A stretch of 64,000 nucleotides of DNA from Actinocorallia populi (lineage in GTDB: Bacteria > Actinomycetota > Actinomycetes > Streptosporangiales > Streptosporangiaceae), in the NCBI RefSeq assembly GCF_002995495.1, contig NZ_PVZV01000011.1, forward strand, positions 62,001-126,000, read 5' to 3'. This document shows, piece by piece, positions 36,605 through 45,309 of this stretch. Below the pieces are notes generated by a model. That model saw only the letters and a program-made list of their open reading frames with translations. It did no database searches and was not told the origin of the DNA. Both the position numbers and the translations under genes were made by a program. Numbering within the stretch: position 1 is the stretch's first letter; every line of letters begins with the position of its first letter.

Positions 36605-38023
36605 GTGAACCTGAGCTCGGTGCGCGCGCGCACCACGCTGGGCGCCACCGCCGTGGTGGCGCTCGTGCTGGCGGTGACGGGTCTGATCGTGGTCCTCTCG
36701 CTGCGCAGCGACCTGGTGCACACCGCGGATCTGGAGGCCGAGGTCAGCGCCCGCAGGGTCGCCTCCCAGATCGCGGGCGGTGTCGCTTTCGGCGATCTGC
36801 GGCTTCCCGACGAGGACGAACCCGTCCAGGTCATCGGCCCCGGGGGCCGGGTCGTGGCGGCGACGGAGGACCTGTCGTCCGTCGCGGCCGGCGGGCAGGA
36901 CCGGACCCGCCGTGACGACCTGGACGATGACGACGACGAGGACGGTGATCCGGGCAGGGGAGAGGTCTCCACCAACGCCGTCTTCAGCACGCGCGAGGCG
37001 GTGATCGACGGCGTGGCCGGCGAGTACAGGTTCGCCGCCGTGGAGGCCACCGCTCCCGACGGCACGACCGTCCTGGTCTACGCGGGGACGGACCTGACGA
37101 CGACCCGTAACGCGGTCTCCGCCACGGTGCGGACGATGCTCCTGGGCCTGCCGCCGGTGCTGCTCGTCGTCGCCGTGGCCACCTGGCTCGTCACCCGCAG
37201 GGCGCTGCGTCCCGTGGAGGCGATCCGGGGCGAGATGGCCTCCATCACCGAAGCGGGCGACCTGGCCCGCAGAGTGCCCGTCCCGGACTCCCGCGACGAG
37301 ATCGCCCGGCTGGCGGCGACTACCAACCGGACGCTCGCCGCCCTGGAGTCCTCGGTCGAGCAGCAGCGGCGTTTCGTCGCCGATGCCTCCCATGAGCTGC
37401 GCAACCCGATCGCGTCCCTGCGCGCGCAACTGGAGATCGCGCTCGAACACCGGGAACTCCTCGATCTGCCCGGCGCCGTCGAGGACGTGCACCGGTTGCA
37501 GCAGCTCACGACGGACCTGCTCTTCCTCGCCCGCGCGGACGCGGGAGAGGCGCGGCCGCCCGCTTCGGAGATCTCCTTGACGGAGCTCGTGGCGGGCGAG
37601 CTGGCGGCCAGGCCGGACGCCGACAGGGTCCCGATCACCGTTGATCTGGCCGAGGACGTCCGGGTGCAGGGCCACCCCAGGCAGCTCGCCCGCGCGCTGT
37701 CCAACCTGGTGGACAACGCGCAGCGCCACGCTCACTCGGAGGTGAGCGTGGCGCTGCACGCTCGTGGAGGCCGGGCCGTCCTTCGCGTCGCCGACGACGG
37801 GGAGGGCGTCCCTCCCGCCGACCGCGAGCGGATCTTCGGGCGTTTCGTGCGTCGTGACGACGCCCGGACCCGCGACGAAGGCGGTGCCGGCCTCGGTCTG
37901 CCCATCGCACGTGAGATCGTCGTGTCCCACGGAGGCACGCTCCGGGCGGTCGAACCGGCCGCACGGGGTGCCGTCTTCGAGATCACCCTGCCCCTGAATC
38001 CCGCCGTGCCGGCGGAAGGGTGA
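36605..38023 (+). CDS. Sensor histidine kinase with Asp-rich sensor loop
   Basis: 472 residues. TM1 ~13-34, extracytoplasmic domain, TM2 ~178-198, HAMP, H-box VADASHELRNPIASLRAQLE, and G-box GGAGLGLPIAREIV. Residues 104-115 of the sensor domain are almost all Asp/Glu (DDLDDDDDEDGD), a feature reminiscent of cation/peptide-sensing kinases such as PhoQ. It pairs with the response regulator just upstream. Confidence 0.93.
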   Translation: MNLSSVRARTTLGATAVVALVLAVTGLIVVLSLRSDLVHTADLEAEVSARRVASQIAGGVAFGDLRLPDEDEPVQVIGPGGRVVAATEDLSSVAAGGQDRTRRDDLDDDDDEDGDPGRGEVSTNAVFSTREAVIDGVAGEYRFAAVEATAPDGTTVLVYAGTDLTTTRNAVSATVRTMLLGLPPVLLVVAVATWLVTRRALRPVEAIRGEMASITEAGDLARRVPVPDSRDEIARLAATTNRTLAALESSVEQQRRFVADASHELRNPIASLRAQLEIALEHRELLDLPGAVEDVHRLQQLTTDLLFLARADAGEARPPASEISLTELVAGELAARPDADRVPITVDLAEDVRVQGHPRQLARALSNLVDNAQRHAHSEVSVALHARGGRAVLRVADDGEGVPPADRERIFGRFVRRDDARTRDEGGAGLGLPIAREIVVSHGGTLRAVEPAARGAVFEITLPLNPAVPAEG

Positions 38024-38036
38024 TCACGCGAGGCAG

Positions 38037-38078
38037 AGGGAGGGGAGACCGCGGGACCCCCGACACCGCGGCCTCCCT
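38037..38078. terminator. Imperfect hairpin between the kinase and CsbD genes
   Basis: AGGGAGG...CCGCGG (38037-38054) pairs with CCGCGGCCTCCCT (38066-38078) with a 5-base bulge. It is placed between convergent genes. Confidence 0.5.
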
Positions 38079-38085
38079 GGCTCTG

Positions 38086-38277
38086 TCACCGGGTGCTGCG
38101 CCGGATGTCGCGAGCGGCGTCCTTCACGCGCTCGCCGACCTGCTTGGCGCCGCCCCGGAGGCGGTCGGTCTGGCCTTCCGCCTGCATTTCGGGGTCGCGG
38201 TTCTGCCTGCCGAGGTTCTCCTTGGCGCGGCCCTTGCCCATGGTCGCCTTGTTGCGGAGCTTGTCGAGGAAACCCAT
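38086..38277 (-). CDS. CsbD-family stress protein
   Basis: 63 residues: MGFLDKLRNKATMGKGRAKE, GRQNRDPEMQAEGQTDRLRG, GAKQVGERVKDAARD. This is the CsbD fold, a small hydrophilic helical protein that is a SigB-controlled stress marker in Bacillus. It lies 40 bases behind the SRPBCC gene, as the last member of the second GPGG module. Confidence 0.9.
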   Translation of the reverse strand: MGFLDKLRNKATMGKGRAKENLGRQNRDPEMQAEGQTDRLRGGAKQVGERVKDAARDIRRSTR

Positions 38278-38317
38278 GTGACTGTTCCTTTCGCGGGAGC
38301 GGAGGGGCGGGCGGCGG

Positions 38318-38767
38318 TCAGCTGACGTCGCCGCGCCAGGCGCCGGTGGCCTGGCCCCTGCTCTCGATGAAGTCCTTGAAGCGGCGCAGGTCGCCCTTGA
38401 CCCGGCTCTCCACGACGTGGAGCTTGTCGCCTGCCTGCTCGGCCAGCCCTTCGGGCTCGAAGTCCATCTGCAGCATCACCCGGGTGGTGCCGTCGTCGAT
38501 CCGGTGGAAGGTGACGACCCCCGCCTGGCGCGGCTTGCCCAGCGTGTGCCAGGCCACGCGCTCGTCGGGGTGCTGTTCGTCGATCTCGGCGTCGAACTCG
38601 CGGTGGACGCCGGCGATGCTGGTCTTCCAGTGGGTGCGGGTCGGCGTGACCTGCTCGATCCGGTCGACCCCCTCCATGAACTTCGGGAACTCCTCGAACT
38701 GGGTCCACTGGTTGTAGGCCGTGGTGACCGGAACGTCCACCTCGACGGACTGCTCGATGGTGCTCAC
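38318..38767 (-). CDS. SRPBCC (cyclase/dehydrase-like) protein, copy 2
   Basis: 149 residues, GTG start. Very similar over its full length to residues 1-150 of the protein at 21559 (MSTIEQSVEVDVPV, WTQFEEFPKFMEGVDRI, THWKTSIAGVHREFDAEI, ESRVKGDLRRFKDFIE) but without the PAPG tail. Encoded between the GPGG protein and CsbD. Confidence 0.92.
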   Translation of the reverse strand: MSTIEQSVEVDVPVTTAYNQWTQFEEFPKFMEGVDRIEQVTPTRTHWKTSIAGVHREFDAEIDEQHPDERVAWHTLGKPRQAGVVTFHRIDDGTTRVMLQMDFEPEGLAEQAGDKLHVVESRVKGDLRRFKDFIESRGQATGAWRGDVS

Positions 38768-38821
38768 TCTTCTTTCCCACCTTTCTTTTGGACCTTTTTT
38801 GGATTTCCGTGGCCCGCCGGA

Positions 38822-38971
38822 TCAAGGATTGAAGATGCTGACGCCGCCGGGGCCGATGAGGAGCCCGACCACGATGAGAATGATTCCCCACAGCAGGTCG
38901 CGTCGCGCCAGCAGGGTGTAGAGCCCCGCCAGTACGAAGACCACTGCGATGATCCACAGAATTGTCGCCAT
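38822..38971 (-). CDS. GPGG-motif small membrane protein, copy 2
   Basis: 49 residues: MATILWIIAVVFVLAGLYTL, LARRDLLWG, LIGPGGVSIFNP. Nearly identical to the copy at 21348. It heads a GPGG-SRPBCC-CsbD transcript driven by the SigB-like promoter at 38981-39005. Confidence 0.9.
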   Translation of the reverse strand: MATILWIIAVVFVLAGLYTLLARRDLLWGIILIVVGLLIGPGGVSIFNP

Positions 38972-38980
38972 GTTTTTTGC

Positions 38981-39005
38981 CTGCCCTGAGTTTCTTCGCC
39001 TAAAC
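38981..39005 (-). promoter_or_regulatory. SigB-like stress promoter of GPGG-protein gene copy 2
   Basis: On the minus strand: GTTT (39005-39002), 15 bases, GGGCAG (38986-38981), then the ATG 10 bases later. It matches the promoter type and position of the first copy. Confidence 0.55.
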
Positions 39006-39261
39006 GCCGCAATCGGGGACGAAGGGGGCAGGTTGGAGATCAACTCACCACGGGGGCGCCGCGTTTCCGCAGGTCAGCACCTATTCCTGGCGACCGGGGG
39101 TGAAGGTGAAATTTTCCTTGACTGATCCGCTGCTCACCGATCCGGCTCGATAGTGACCGAACCGAGATGTGAGTTGGATTACTTTGGCATGCGGCGGGGA
39201 TTGGCTTGGCCGGGAAATGAGAAAGGTTGGGCGCGCCCGTGCGCGGGCATAGGAGGACACC

Positions 39262-39453
39262 ATGGGCACGAAGAAGAACGATCATGACGGACGGCGGGAC
39301 GAGCCGGAGAGCGAGCGCGCCGCCGAACGGGTGTCGGACGCGCTGGAACGCGGCGTCCCCGAGGAGGAGCTCGACCCCGCCGACGCCGAGCGGACCGCGC
39401 ACGCCACGGTCTCCCCGCAACCGGAGCCGGACGAGCGCCCCGACCGGCCCTGA
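39262..39453 (+). CDS. Small acidic hydrophilic protein
   Basis: 63 residues, ATG with AGGAGG 6 bases upstream. Highly charged and probably disordered (MGTKKNDHDGRRDEPESERA, EEELDPADAERTAHATV). Its stop codon lies within the hairpin shared with the P450 gene. No family recognised. Confidence 0.65.
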   Translation: MGTKKNDHDGRRDEPESERAAERVSDALERGVPEEELDPADAERTAHATVSPQPEPDERPDRP

Positions 39454-39466
39454 ACCGGGTTCAGGG
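39448..39466. terminator. Terminator shared by convergent small acidic protein and P450 genes
   Basis: CCCTGAACC (39448-39456) and GGTTCAGGG (39458-39466) form the stem; both convergent stop codons (39451-39453 and 39461-39463) lie inside it. Confidence 0.65.
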
Positions 39467-40708
39467 GGCCAGCACGACCGGCAGCCGGGCGAAGCCCCGC
39501 AGGGCGAGGCCGCCGTCCCGCACGGGCGGTCCCGCCAGGGCGCAGCGCGGGTGGTCCGCCACCAGCCTCTGCAGGAGGACCTCGAGCGCCAGCCGCGCCA
39601 GGTGGGCGCCCAGGCAGCAGTGCGGCCCCGCCGCGAAGGCCAGGTGCGCGGGCGCCGGACGGGGGGCGCGGGCGACGTCCAGCCGGTCCGGCTCCTCGTA
39701 CAGGCCGGGGTCCCGGCCCGCCGCGCCGAGCAGCGCCAGCACCGTCCGCCCCGGCTCCAGCTGCACACCCAGGAAGGCGAACGGCTCCAGCACCGACCGC
39801 GCGGCCGCCTGCACGGGTGCGTCGTAGCGCAGGAGCTCCTCCACCGCGCCGGGGATCAGCGACGGGTCGCGGCACAGCAGCTCGAACTGGCCCGGCTCGG
39901 CGAGCAGCGCGTGCAGGGCGTTGCCCAGCAGGTGGCCGGTGGTCTCGCCCCCGGCTCCCAGCAGCAGGAGGGCCGCCCCCACCGCCTCGTCCGCGGTGAG
40001 CGCGTCGTCGGCGCGCGAGGCGGCCAGCCGGGAGAGGAGGTCGTCACGGGGCCGGGACCGCCTGGCGGACAGGAGCCCGCCGAGCAGGTCGGCCAGCGCC
40101 GCCTGGGCGTGCGCGGCCCGCGACCGCGCCGGGCGGCCGGCGTCGGAGCGGAAGGCCGCGTTCATCTCCCCGACCAGGGGGAGCAGCGCGGCCCGGTCGG
40201 CTTCGGCGAAGCCCAGCAGGTCGGCGAGCACGTCGACGGGCAGGGGCAGGGCGAGCCCGGTGACGAAGTCGGCGCCGGGCGTCTTCGCCAGCGCCCGCAG
40301 ACGGGCGTCCACCCGGGCGGTGACGGCGCGGCGGAGCCCCTCGACGTGGCGCCCGGCGAAGGCCGAGGAGACCAGCCGCCGCAGCCGGGCGTGCCCGGAC
40401 GGGTCGGCGAACGCCATGCCGTCCTGCACGGTCCGCAGCGCCAGGACCAGCTCGTCCTCGGGGAGGCCGGTCGCGCCGAGGCCGGGCGCCCCGCCCCGGG
40501 CGCCGAGGAGGGGGTGGCGCAGCGCCGCGGCGCAGTCGGCGTGGCGGGTGAGGACGAGGACGCCCTCCCTGGTGAGCAGGACGGGTGCCTTCTCGCGGAG
40601 GCGGCGGTAGCCGGGATAGGGGTCGGCGTCCCGCAGGGCGAGCATGGTCTCGTGGAAGATCCGCTCGGCGCCGGGGGCGGAAAGGGCGCTGCCGGAGACG
40701 GGGGGCAT
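39461..40708 (-). CDS. Cytochrome P450
   Basis: 415 residues. I-helix LLLLGAGGETTGH (AGxET), K-helix EELLRYDAPVQ (ExxR), heme-binding loop FAAGPHCCLGAHLARL with the proximal Cys. It is a soluble bacterial P450 that would need ferredoxin and reductase from elsewhere, as no redox-partner gene is adjacent. Substrate unknown. ATG at 40708 is used. Confidence 0.95.
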   Translation of the reverse strand: MPPVSGSALSAPGAERIFHETMLALRDADPYPGYRRLREKAPVLLTREGVLVLTRHADCAAALRHPLLGARGGAPGLGATGLPEDELVLALRTVQDGMAFADPSGHARLRRLVSSAFAGRHVEGLRRAVTARVDARLRALAKTPGADFVTGLALPLPVDVLADLLGFAEADRAALLPLVGEMNAAFRSDAGRPARSRAAHAQAALADLLGGLLSARRSRPRDDLLSRLAASRADDALTADEAVGAALLLLGAGGETTGHLLGNALHALLAEPGQFELLCRDPSLIPGAVEELLRYDAPVQAAARSVLEPFAFLGVQLEPGRTVLALLGAAGRDPGLYEEPDRLDVARAPRPAPAHLAFAAGPHCCLGAHLARLALEVLLQRLVADHPRCALAGPPVRDGGLALRGFARLPVVLAP

Positions 40709-40787
40709 GGGCCGGTTCTCCTGGGTCGGGGGCGGGTGGAACCGTGTCCCTCAACCTCCTCCCGGGGGCCGGGCCGGTCAAGTGGCC

Positions 40788-40819
40788 CGGCGGCCGCTCC
40801 CGAGGGAGCGGCCGCCGGT
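40788..40819 (-). terminator. Perfect 15-bp hairpin downstream of the Lys/His-rich protein
   Basis: Arms at 40788-40802 and 40805-40819, 16 bases after the stop at 40836 (minus strand). Confidence 0.7.
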
Positions 40820-40835
40820 CTCGGCGGGCGGCGCG

Positions 40836-41390
40836 TCAGGAGGCCCTGACGGTGCCCTTCGGGCGGACGCCCCGGGGCGCGAGCTTGCGCGTCTTGGGCT
40901 TCTGCGCGGGCTTCAGCTCCCGCGGCTTGTAGGTCTCGTGCCGCTTCTTGCTCTTGTGGTTCTTCTTGTTGTCGTACAGGTGGATGTGGAGGTCCTGGCC
41001 CTGCTTCTGCTTGAGCTTCTCCTGCTTGTTGTGCTTGGTGTGCTGCTCGTGCCGGTGCCACTTGTAGGGCTTGAAGGTCCGGTCCTGCAGGTCCCACCAC
41101 TCCGGGCAGTCCTCCAGGCTGTCGATCCGCCCGTCCACGCCGTCGACGAGGTCGCGGAAGCCGTGCCTGTCGGTGTAGGAGCGGTGCTGGAGGTGCCTGG
41201 TGAACTGCACCGAGTCCCGGCGCACCTTCAGCAGCTCATACGGGTGCGCCAGCGAGGACGTACGGTGGCAGATCTTCACCAGGCCCCGGGAACCGTGGCC
41301 GGGGTCGGCCACGGCGACCGCCCCCGAGCCGCCGGCCAGGGCCAGGGCCAGCGCGCCGGCGACCGTGCCGGCGCGTCGAGATGTTCTCAT
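40836..41390 (-). CDS. Secreted Lys/His-rich basic protein of unknown function
   Basis: 184 residues from ATG at 41390 (GGAGGGAG 8 bases upstream). Signal peptide to about ADPGH; a central region with two Cys (KICHRTSS, EDCPEWW); then ~85 residues rich in Lys, His and Gln (KWHRHEQHTKHNKQEK, KKNHKSKKRHETYK). Likely cell-surface or metal-binding; no family recognised. Confidence 0.75.
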   Translation of the reverse strand: MRTSRRAGTVAGALALALAGGSGAVAVADPGHGSRGLVKICHRTSSLAHPYELLKVRRDSVQFTRHLQHRSYTDRHGFRDLVDGVDGRIDSLEDCPEWWDLQDRTFKPYKWHRHEQHTKHNKQEKLKQKQGQDLHIHLYDNKKNHKSKKRHETYKPRELKPAQKPKTRKLAPRGVRPKGTVRAS

Positions 41391-41468
41391 TGCGCGTCTC
41401 CCTCCGCCGCGAGTGATGATCACGCGGCGATCCTCACTTTAGGTAATCGTGGGAACGCGCAGAGCCGT

Positions 41469-41490
41469 GACACGCGGCCGCCCGCGTGTC
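41469..41490. repeat. Perfect 9-bp dyad in the leader of the SDR-like gene
   Basis: GACACGCGG (41469-41477) and CCGCGTGTC (41482-41490) around CCGC, 19 bases before the ATG. It is an operator or a leader hairpin. Confidence 0.45.
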
Positions 41491-41508
41491 GCCGGGTAGG
41501 GGCACCTC

Positions 41509-42144
41509 ATGCAGGTCACCGTGTTCGGCGCCACCGGGCGGATCGGCTGGCTGGTGGTGGAGCGGCTGCTGGCCGACGGGCACGGCGTCGTGGCGTTCGT
41601 CCACGACCCCGGCAGGGTCCGCCGCGCCGACCCGGCCCTGCTGCCGCTGCCCGGACGGCTGACCGACCGGGCGGCGGTGGCCGAGGCGCTGCGGGGCAGC
41701 GGCGCCGTCATCAGCGCGCTGGGCCCCTCCCTGCGGCGGGGCGGGGCGATGGACCTCGCCGACGGCGTCCGGGTGATCGTCACGGCCATGCGGGGCGCCG
41801 GGATCGACCGGTTCATCGGCCTGGCGACCCCCTCGGTCGCCGATCCCCGGGACGCCCCGCACTGGAAGCGCAGGATCCGCCTCCTCATGGGCCGGGCGAT
41901 GTTCCCCCACGCGGTGCACGAGCTGACCGAGATGGTCGACCTGGTCGTCGGCTCGGATCTGGACTACACCCTCGCCAGGGTCGTCGCCGCCGTGGACGGG
42001 CCGCGCCGGGGCACCCTGCGGGCGGGGTTCCTCGGCCGTGACCCGATCGCGATGTCGTCGACCCGTGCCGACATCGCCGACTTCCTCGTCGACCAGCTCA
42101 CCGACCGGCGCTTCTCCCGGGCGATGCCGGTGGTCAGCGGTTGA
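41509..42144 (+). CDS. NAD(P)-binding atypical SDR (NmrA-like) protein
   Basis: 211 residues. Rossmann start MQVTVFGATGRIGWLVVERL with the GATGxxG motif, then ISALGPSLRRGG and the FIGLATPSV strand. No YxxxK pair is evident, as in the atypical, non-catalytic SDR group. It overlaps the convergent PAP2 gene by 11 bases. Confidence 0.85.
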   Translation: MQVTVFGATGRIGWLVVERLLADGHGVVAFVHDPGRVRRADPALLPLPGRLTDRAAVAEALRGSGAVISALGPSLRRGGAMDLADGVRVIVTAMRGAGIDRFIGLATPSVADPRDAPHWKRRIRLLMGRAMFPHAVHELTEMVDLVVGSDLDYTLARVVAAVDGPRRGTLRAGFLGRDPIAMSSTRADIADFLVDQLTDRRFSRAMPVVSG

Positions 42145-42880
42145 GCGGCCGGCCGCCCTCCGGCACGGCGGGGGAGCCGCCCCCCAGCCGGGCCAGCAGC
42201 GGGGCGACCAGCCGGGTGGCCGCCGGGGCGAACATCAGCAGCGCCGCCACCGCGAAGCACGCGCCGAGGACCGTTCCGGCCAGCACGTCGTGCGGGTAGT
42301 GCACGCCCACCGCGACCCGCAGGACCGCGGCGGCCAGCCCGAGGGGCAGGACGAGCGCGGCGAGGCGGGGGCGCAGCACCGCCAGCCCGACCGCGGCGCC
42401 CACCGCCAGGGTGGTGTGGTTGCTGGGGAAGGACCAGTCGCCCAGCTCCGGGCAGGGGGCGACGGCCGCGGCGTCCGTCAGGGCGCGGCACGGGCGCTCC
42501 TGGTAGACGAGCAGCTTCAGCCCCTCGCTGAGCGCGTAGGCGCCCACGGTGCCGACGCCGATCATCATGGTCCCGGCGACGACGGGCGCGTCCCGGCGGC
42601 GGACGGCCAGCGCCCACACCACCACGAGGGTCAGGGCCAGCAGTGCCACGGAGGCCTCGGAGGCCAGCTCCAGCACGGTGTGCAGCCAGTGGGGAGCGCC
42701 CTCCACGGCCTCGGTCATCGACCGGTAGACCGACACCGAGGCGCCGTCCCGGACCCGTACGGGGGTGTCGCCGCCGCTGCCCTGGGGTGCCAGCCAGAGG
42801 GCGCCTCCCGCGCCCACCCCCACCAGGATGAGCGCGGCGGGCAGGTGTCGGCTGAGGTAGTTCCCGGAGTCCAGTGCCAT
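42134..42880 (-). CDS. PAP2-family membrane phosphatase
   Basis: 248 residues with six TM helices. Catalytic motifs: KLLVYQERPC (KX6RP), SFPSNHTT (PSGH-like, with Asn for Gly), RVAVGVHYPHDVLAG (SR-x5-H-x3-D-like). It would dephosphorylate polyprenyl or lipid phosphates at the outer face of the membrane, e.g. undecaprenyl pyrophosphate or phosphatidic acid. Confidence 0.92.
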   Translation of the reverse strand: MALDSGNYLSRHLPAALILVGVGAGGALWLAPQGSGGDTPVRVRDGASVSVYRSMTEAVEGAPHWLHTVLELASEASVALLALTLVVVWALAVRRRDAPVVAGTMMIGVGTVGAYALSEGLKLLVYQERPCRALTDAAAVAPCPELGDWSFPSNHTTLAVGAAVGLAVLRPRLAALVLPLGLAAAVLRVAVGVHYPHDVLAGTVLGACFAVAALLMFAPAATRLVAPLLARLGGGSPAVPEGGRPLNR

Positions 42881-43251
42881 AGGGGCTGATTCTAGGGAAC
42901 AACAGGAGGCTGAATTCTCGGTTAACGCCCAGGTGGGCTGGTATTACGGAAGAATCGGGGCCGCGGGCGGCTCCGGCCCCGGTGCGGCCGACCGGTTCCC
43001 CGCTTCCCCTCGCCCGGCTCCGCGCCGGGCCGTAGGATCGAGGGGGGACGCCTCTCATTGGACCAGGTGTCAAAAGACGCACCGTCATCATATGGAAGCA
43101 AAGCCGATACGGTGTGGTCTGCACCACTTATCTTCGCTCAGTTTTAGCGCGATTAATTACCGTTCCGGGAACAATCTCCCCGGCGCTCCGAGGGCATAAT
43201 CTCGGCCAGCATCTTTCGCCGGCGTAACACCCCCCATTCGCGAGGTAACTG
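42881..43251. other. 371-bp intergenic region upstream of the UbiA-type gene
   Basis: No gene seen. The stretch 43110-43200 is A+T-rich for this genome and carries a CATAAT -10-like element (43194-43199) upstream of the UbiA gene. Confidence 0.4.
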
Positions 43252-44163
43252 ATGGTGACGGCCACTCCCCAGGTTCTCGGCAGGGCCCGGCAATTGTTCC
43301 TGGACCTCTGGGAGATCTCACGCCCCGGCGTCTACGCGGTCTCCCTCGTGCCCTTCTACCTGGGTTACCTGCTGGCCAGCGGAGAGCTGGTCGGACCGGC
43401 CACGGGCCTGCTCGGGCTGGTCATCTGGGGGCCCCTGGTCTGGCTGGCCGTGCTGGCCATCAACGACGCCTACGACCTGGAAGGGGACCTGCTCAACCCG
43501 CGCAAGAACACCCCGCTCACCGCCGGCCGGATCTCCGAGGGCGGGGCCAAGGCCGCCGCCTACGGCGCCGCGGCGCTGGCCCTGCTGCTGTCCCTGGCGG
43601 TGCGCCCGGAGATGGCGCTGGCCGCCCTGGGCTTCCTGGCGTGCGGCTGGATCTACAGCGTCCCGCCGCTGAAGTGGAAGAACCGGGCGGGCCTGGACGT
43701 GCTGAGCAACTGCACCGGGCTCGCGTTCCCGGTGCTGGGCGGCTGGGCCGCGGTCAGGCCGCTCGACGGGTTCCCCTGGGCGGCGGCCGCCGCGGTGCTG
43801 CTGGTGGAGATCGCCCTCTACACCCCCACGATGATCCCCGACATCGAGAGCGACCGGGCCAGCGGGTACACCACCATGGCGGTGCGCATCGGCGCCGGGC
43901 GCACCTACCTGGTGGGGCTGGTCTGCTGGGTCGGCTTCTGGCTGCTGACCGTCGCGATGGCGGCCGTCGGCGAGGTGTTCCCGCAGTGGATGGTCTGGCC
44001 GTGGGCGGTCTGCGCCCCGGTGTTCGTCTGGCTGTACCACAGCGGCCTCAGCAAGGCCCGCGAGCCCAAGGACGTCGGCAGGGGCATGCTGCGGGTCGGC
44101 AAGCTGTTCCTGGTGCCCTGCCTGGTCTTCGCCCTCGCCTACACCGAGGTGATCTCCTTCTGA
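43252..44163 (+). CDS. UbiA-family prenyltransferase
   Basis: 303 residues, ATG with GAGGTAA upstream, eight or nine TM helices. First Asp-rich motif LAINDAYDLEGDLLNPRKN (NDxxDxxxD) and second DIESDRASG. It transfers a prenyl chain to an aromatic or lipid acceptor; acceptor unknown. No menaquinone or carotenoid genes are adjacent. Confidence 0.9.
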   Translation: MVTATPQVLGRARQLFLDLWEISRPGVYAVSLVPFYLGYLLASGELVGPATGLLGLVIWGPLVWLAVLAINDAYDLEGDLLNPRKNTPLTAGRISEGGAKAAAYGAAALALLLSLAVRPEMALAALGFLACGWIYSVPPLKWKNRAGLDVLSNCTGLAFPVLGGWAAVRPLDGFPWAAAAAVLLVEIALYTPTMIPDIESDRASGYTTMAVRIGAGRTYLVGLVCWVGFWLLTVAMAAVGEVFPQWMVWPWAVCAPVFVWLYHSGLSKAREPKDVGRGMLRVGKLFLVPCLVFALAYTEVISF

Positions 44164-44182
44164 CCCGCGCGGCCCGCGGGCC

Positions 44183-45187
44183 TCAGAGCCGGCGGGCGCC
44201 GATCCGCTGCATCAGCGTCGGCCAGAGCTTCTTGGAGACCCGCCGCCACGCCGGCCAGTTGTGCCGGCCGTCGCCGTAGAGCCGCGCGGTGTGCGGGATG
44301 CCCAGCTCCTTCAGGCGCCTGCCGAAGTCCCGGTTGGTCTGCCCGACGGCGCGCTCCCCGAACAGGCCGACGTCGACCGGGCCGACCTTCGGGTCGCCCG
44401 GACCCGGCCGCCCGGTGGTGCCGGCGGAGAAGAAGACGCCCACGCCCCGCAGCCGGGGGGCGAGCACGTAGGGGTCGTGCGCGCGCCAGTTGGCGTCGTC
44501 GACGCCGGGGACGCCGTAGATGGCGGTCGGGTCGTGCAGGTTCGCCGCGTTGGTGACCATGGCCAGCGCGGGCATGCCCGGCGCGGTGAGGTGCAGGATG
44601 CCGCTCAGCGACGCCGCGTAGCGGAAGAGCCCCTTGTGCCGCGCGGCGTAGGAGAGGGAGCCCATGCCCCCCGCGGACACGCCGATCGCCGCGCGCCGGC
44701 CGCCGCCGTGGTAGTTGCGCTCGACGAGCTGGACGACGTCGGAGGTGTGGAAGGTCTCCCAGCGGGGGACCCCGCCCCTGCCGTGGTTGTGCCAGTCGGT
44801 GTAGCTGCCGTCGCTGGCCTCGGGCATGACGACGATCACGCCGTAGCGGCGCGCCCACTTCTCTATGTCGGTGCTGCGCGTCCAGGAGACGTAGCCGTCC
44901 TGGCCTCCGTGGAAGGCGTACAGGACGGGCCAGGTCCGCTTCGTCTTCTTCCGCCAGTTCGCCGGGAGCAGGATCCTGACCTTCACCTGCTCGGCGAGGT
45001 GGGGCGAGCGTACGGTCAGGTCGCGCATGTACCGCCCGAGCTTCTCCTCCCGGACGATCCGCGCCCCGCTCTCGGCGGGCCGCCGCGCGGCGGCCTCCGC
45101 GGGGACGACGCCCAGCAGCGGGGCGACGAGCGCCGCGCCCAGCACGGCCACCGCCCCCGGACCGAGTGATCTGACCGTTGCGTCCAC
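44183..45187 (-). CDS. Secreted esterase (esterase-D/Ag85-like fold)
   Basis: 334 residues, GTG with GAGGAGG upstream. Signal peptide ending AEAAA; alpha/beta hydrolase with WPVLYAFHGGQDGYVSW, YGVIVVMPEASDGSY, nucleophile elbow IGVSAGGMGS, and His in YGDGRHNWPAW. It belongs to the family containing mycolyltransferase-like and feruloyl-type esterases; its substrate is unknown. Confidence 0.9.
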   Translation of the reverse strand: MDATVRSLGPGAVAVLGAALVAPLLGVVPAEAAARRPAESGARIVREEKLGRYMRDLTVRSPHLAEQVKVRILLPANWRKKTKRTWPVLYAFHGGQDGYVSWTRSTDIEKWARRYGVIVVMPEASDGSYTDWHNHGRGGVPRWETFHTSDVVQLVERNYHGGGRRAAIGVSAGGMGSLSYAARHKGLFRYAASLSGILHLTAPGMPALAMVTNAANLHDPTAIYGVPGVDDANWRAHDPYVLAPRLRGVGVFFSAGTTGRPGPGDPKVGPVDVGLFGERAVGQTNRDFGRRLKELGIPHTARLYGDGRHNWPAWRRVSKKLWPTLMQRIGARRL

Positions 45188-45309
45188 GGGGCACCTTCCT
45201 CCTCAGGAGGTAAGAGTGTGCGCGTTGTGGATCTCCGAAGCTATGTACAAAAGTGAGTGATAACGGATGTTTCCCCACTAAGTGCTGAAGGGTCTGCGGC
45301 GCGGCGGCC

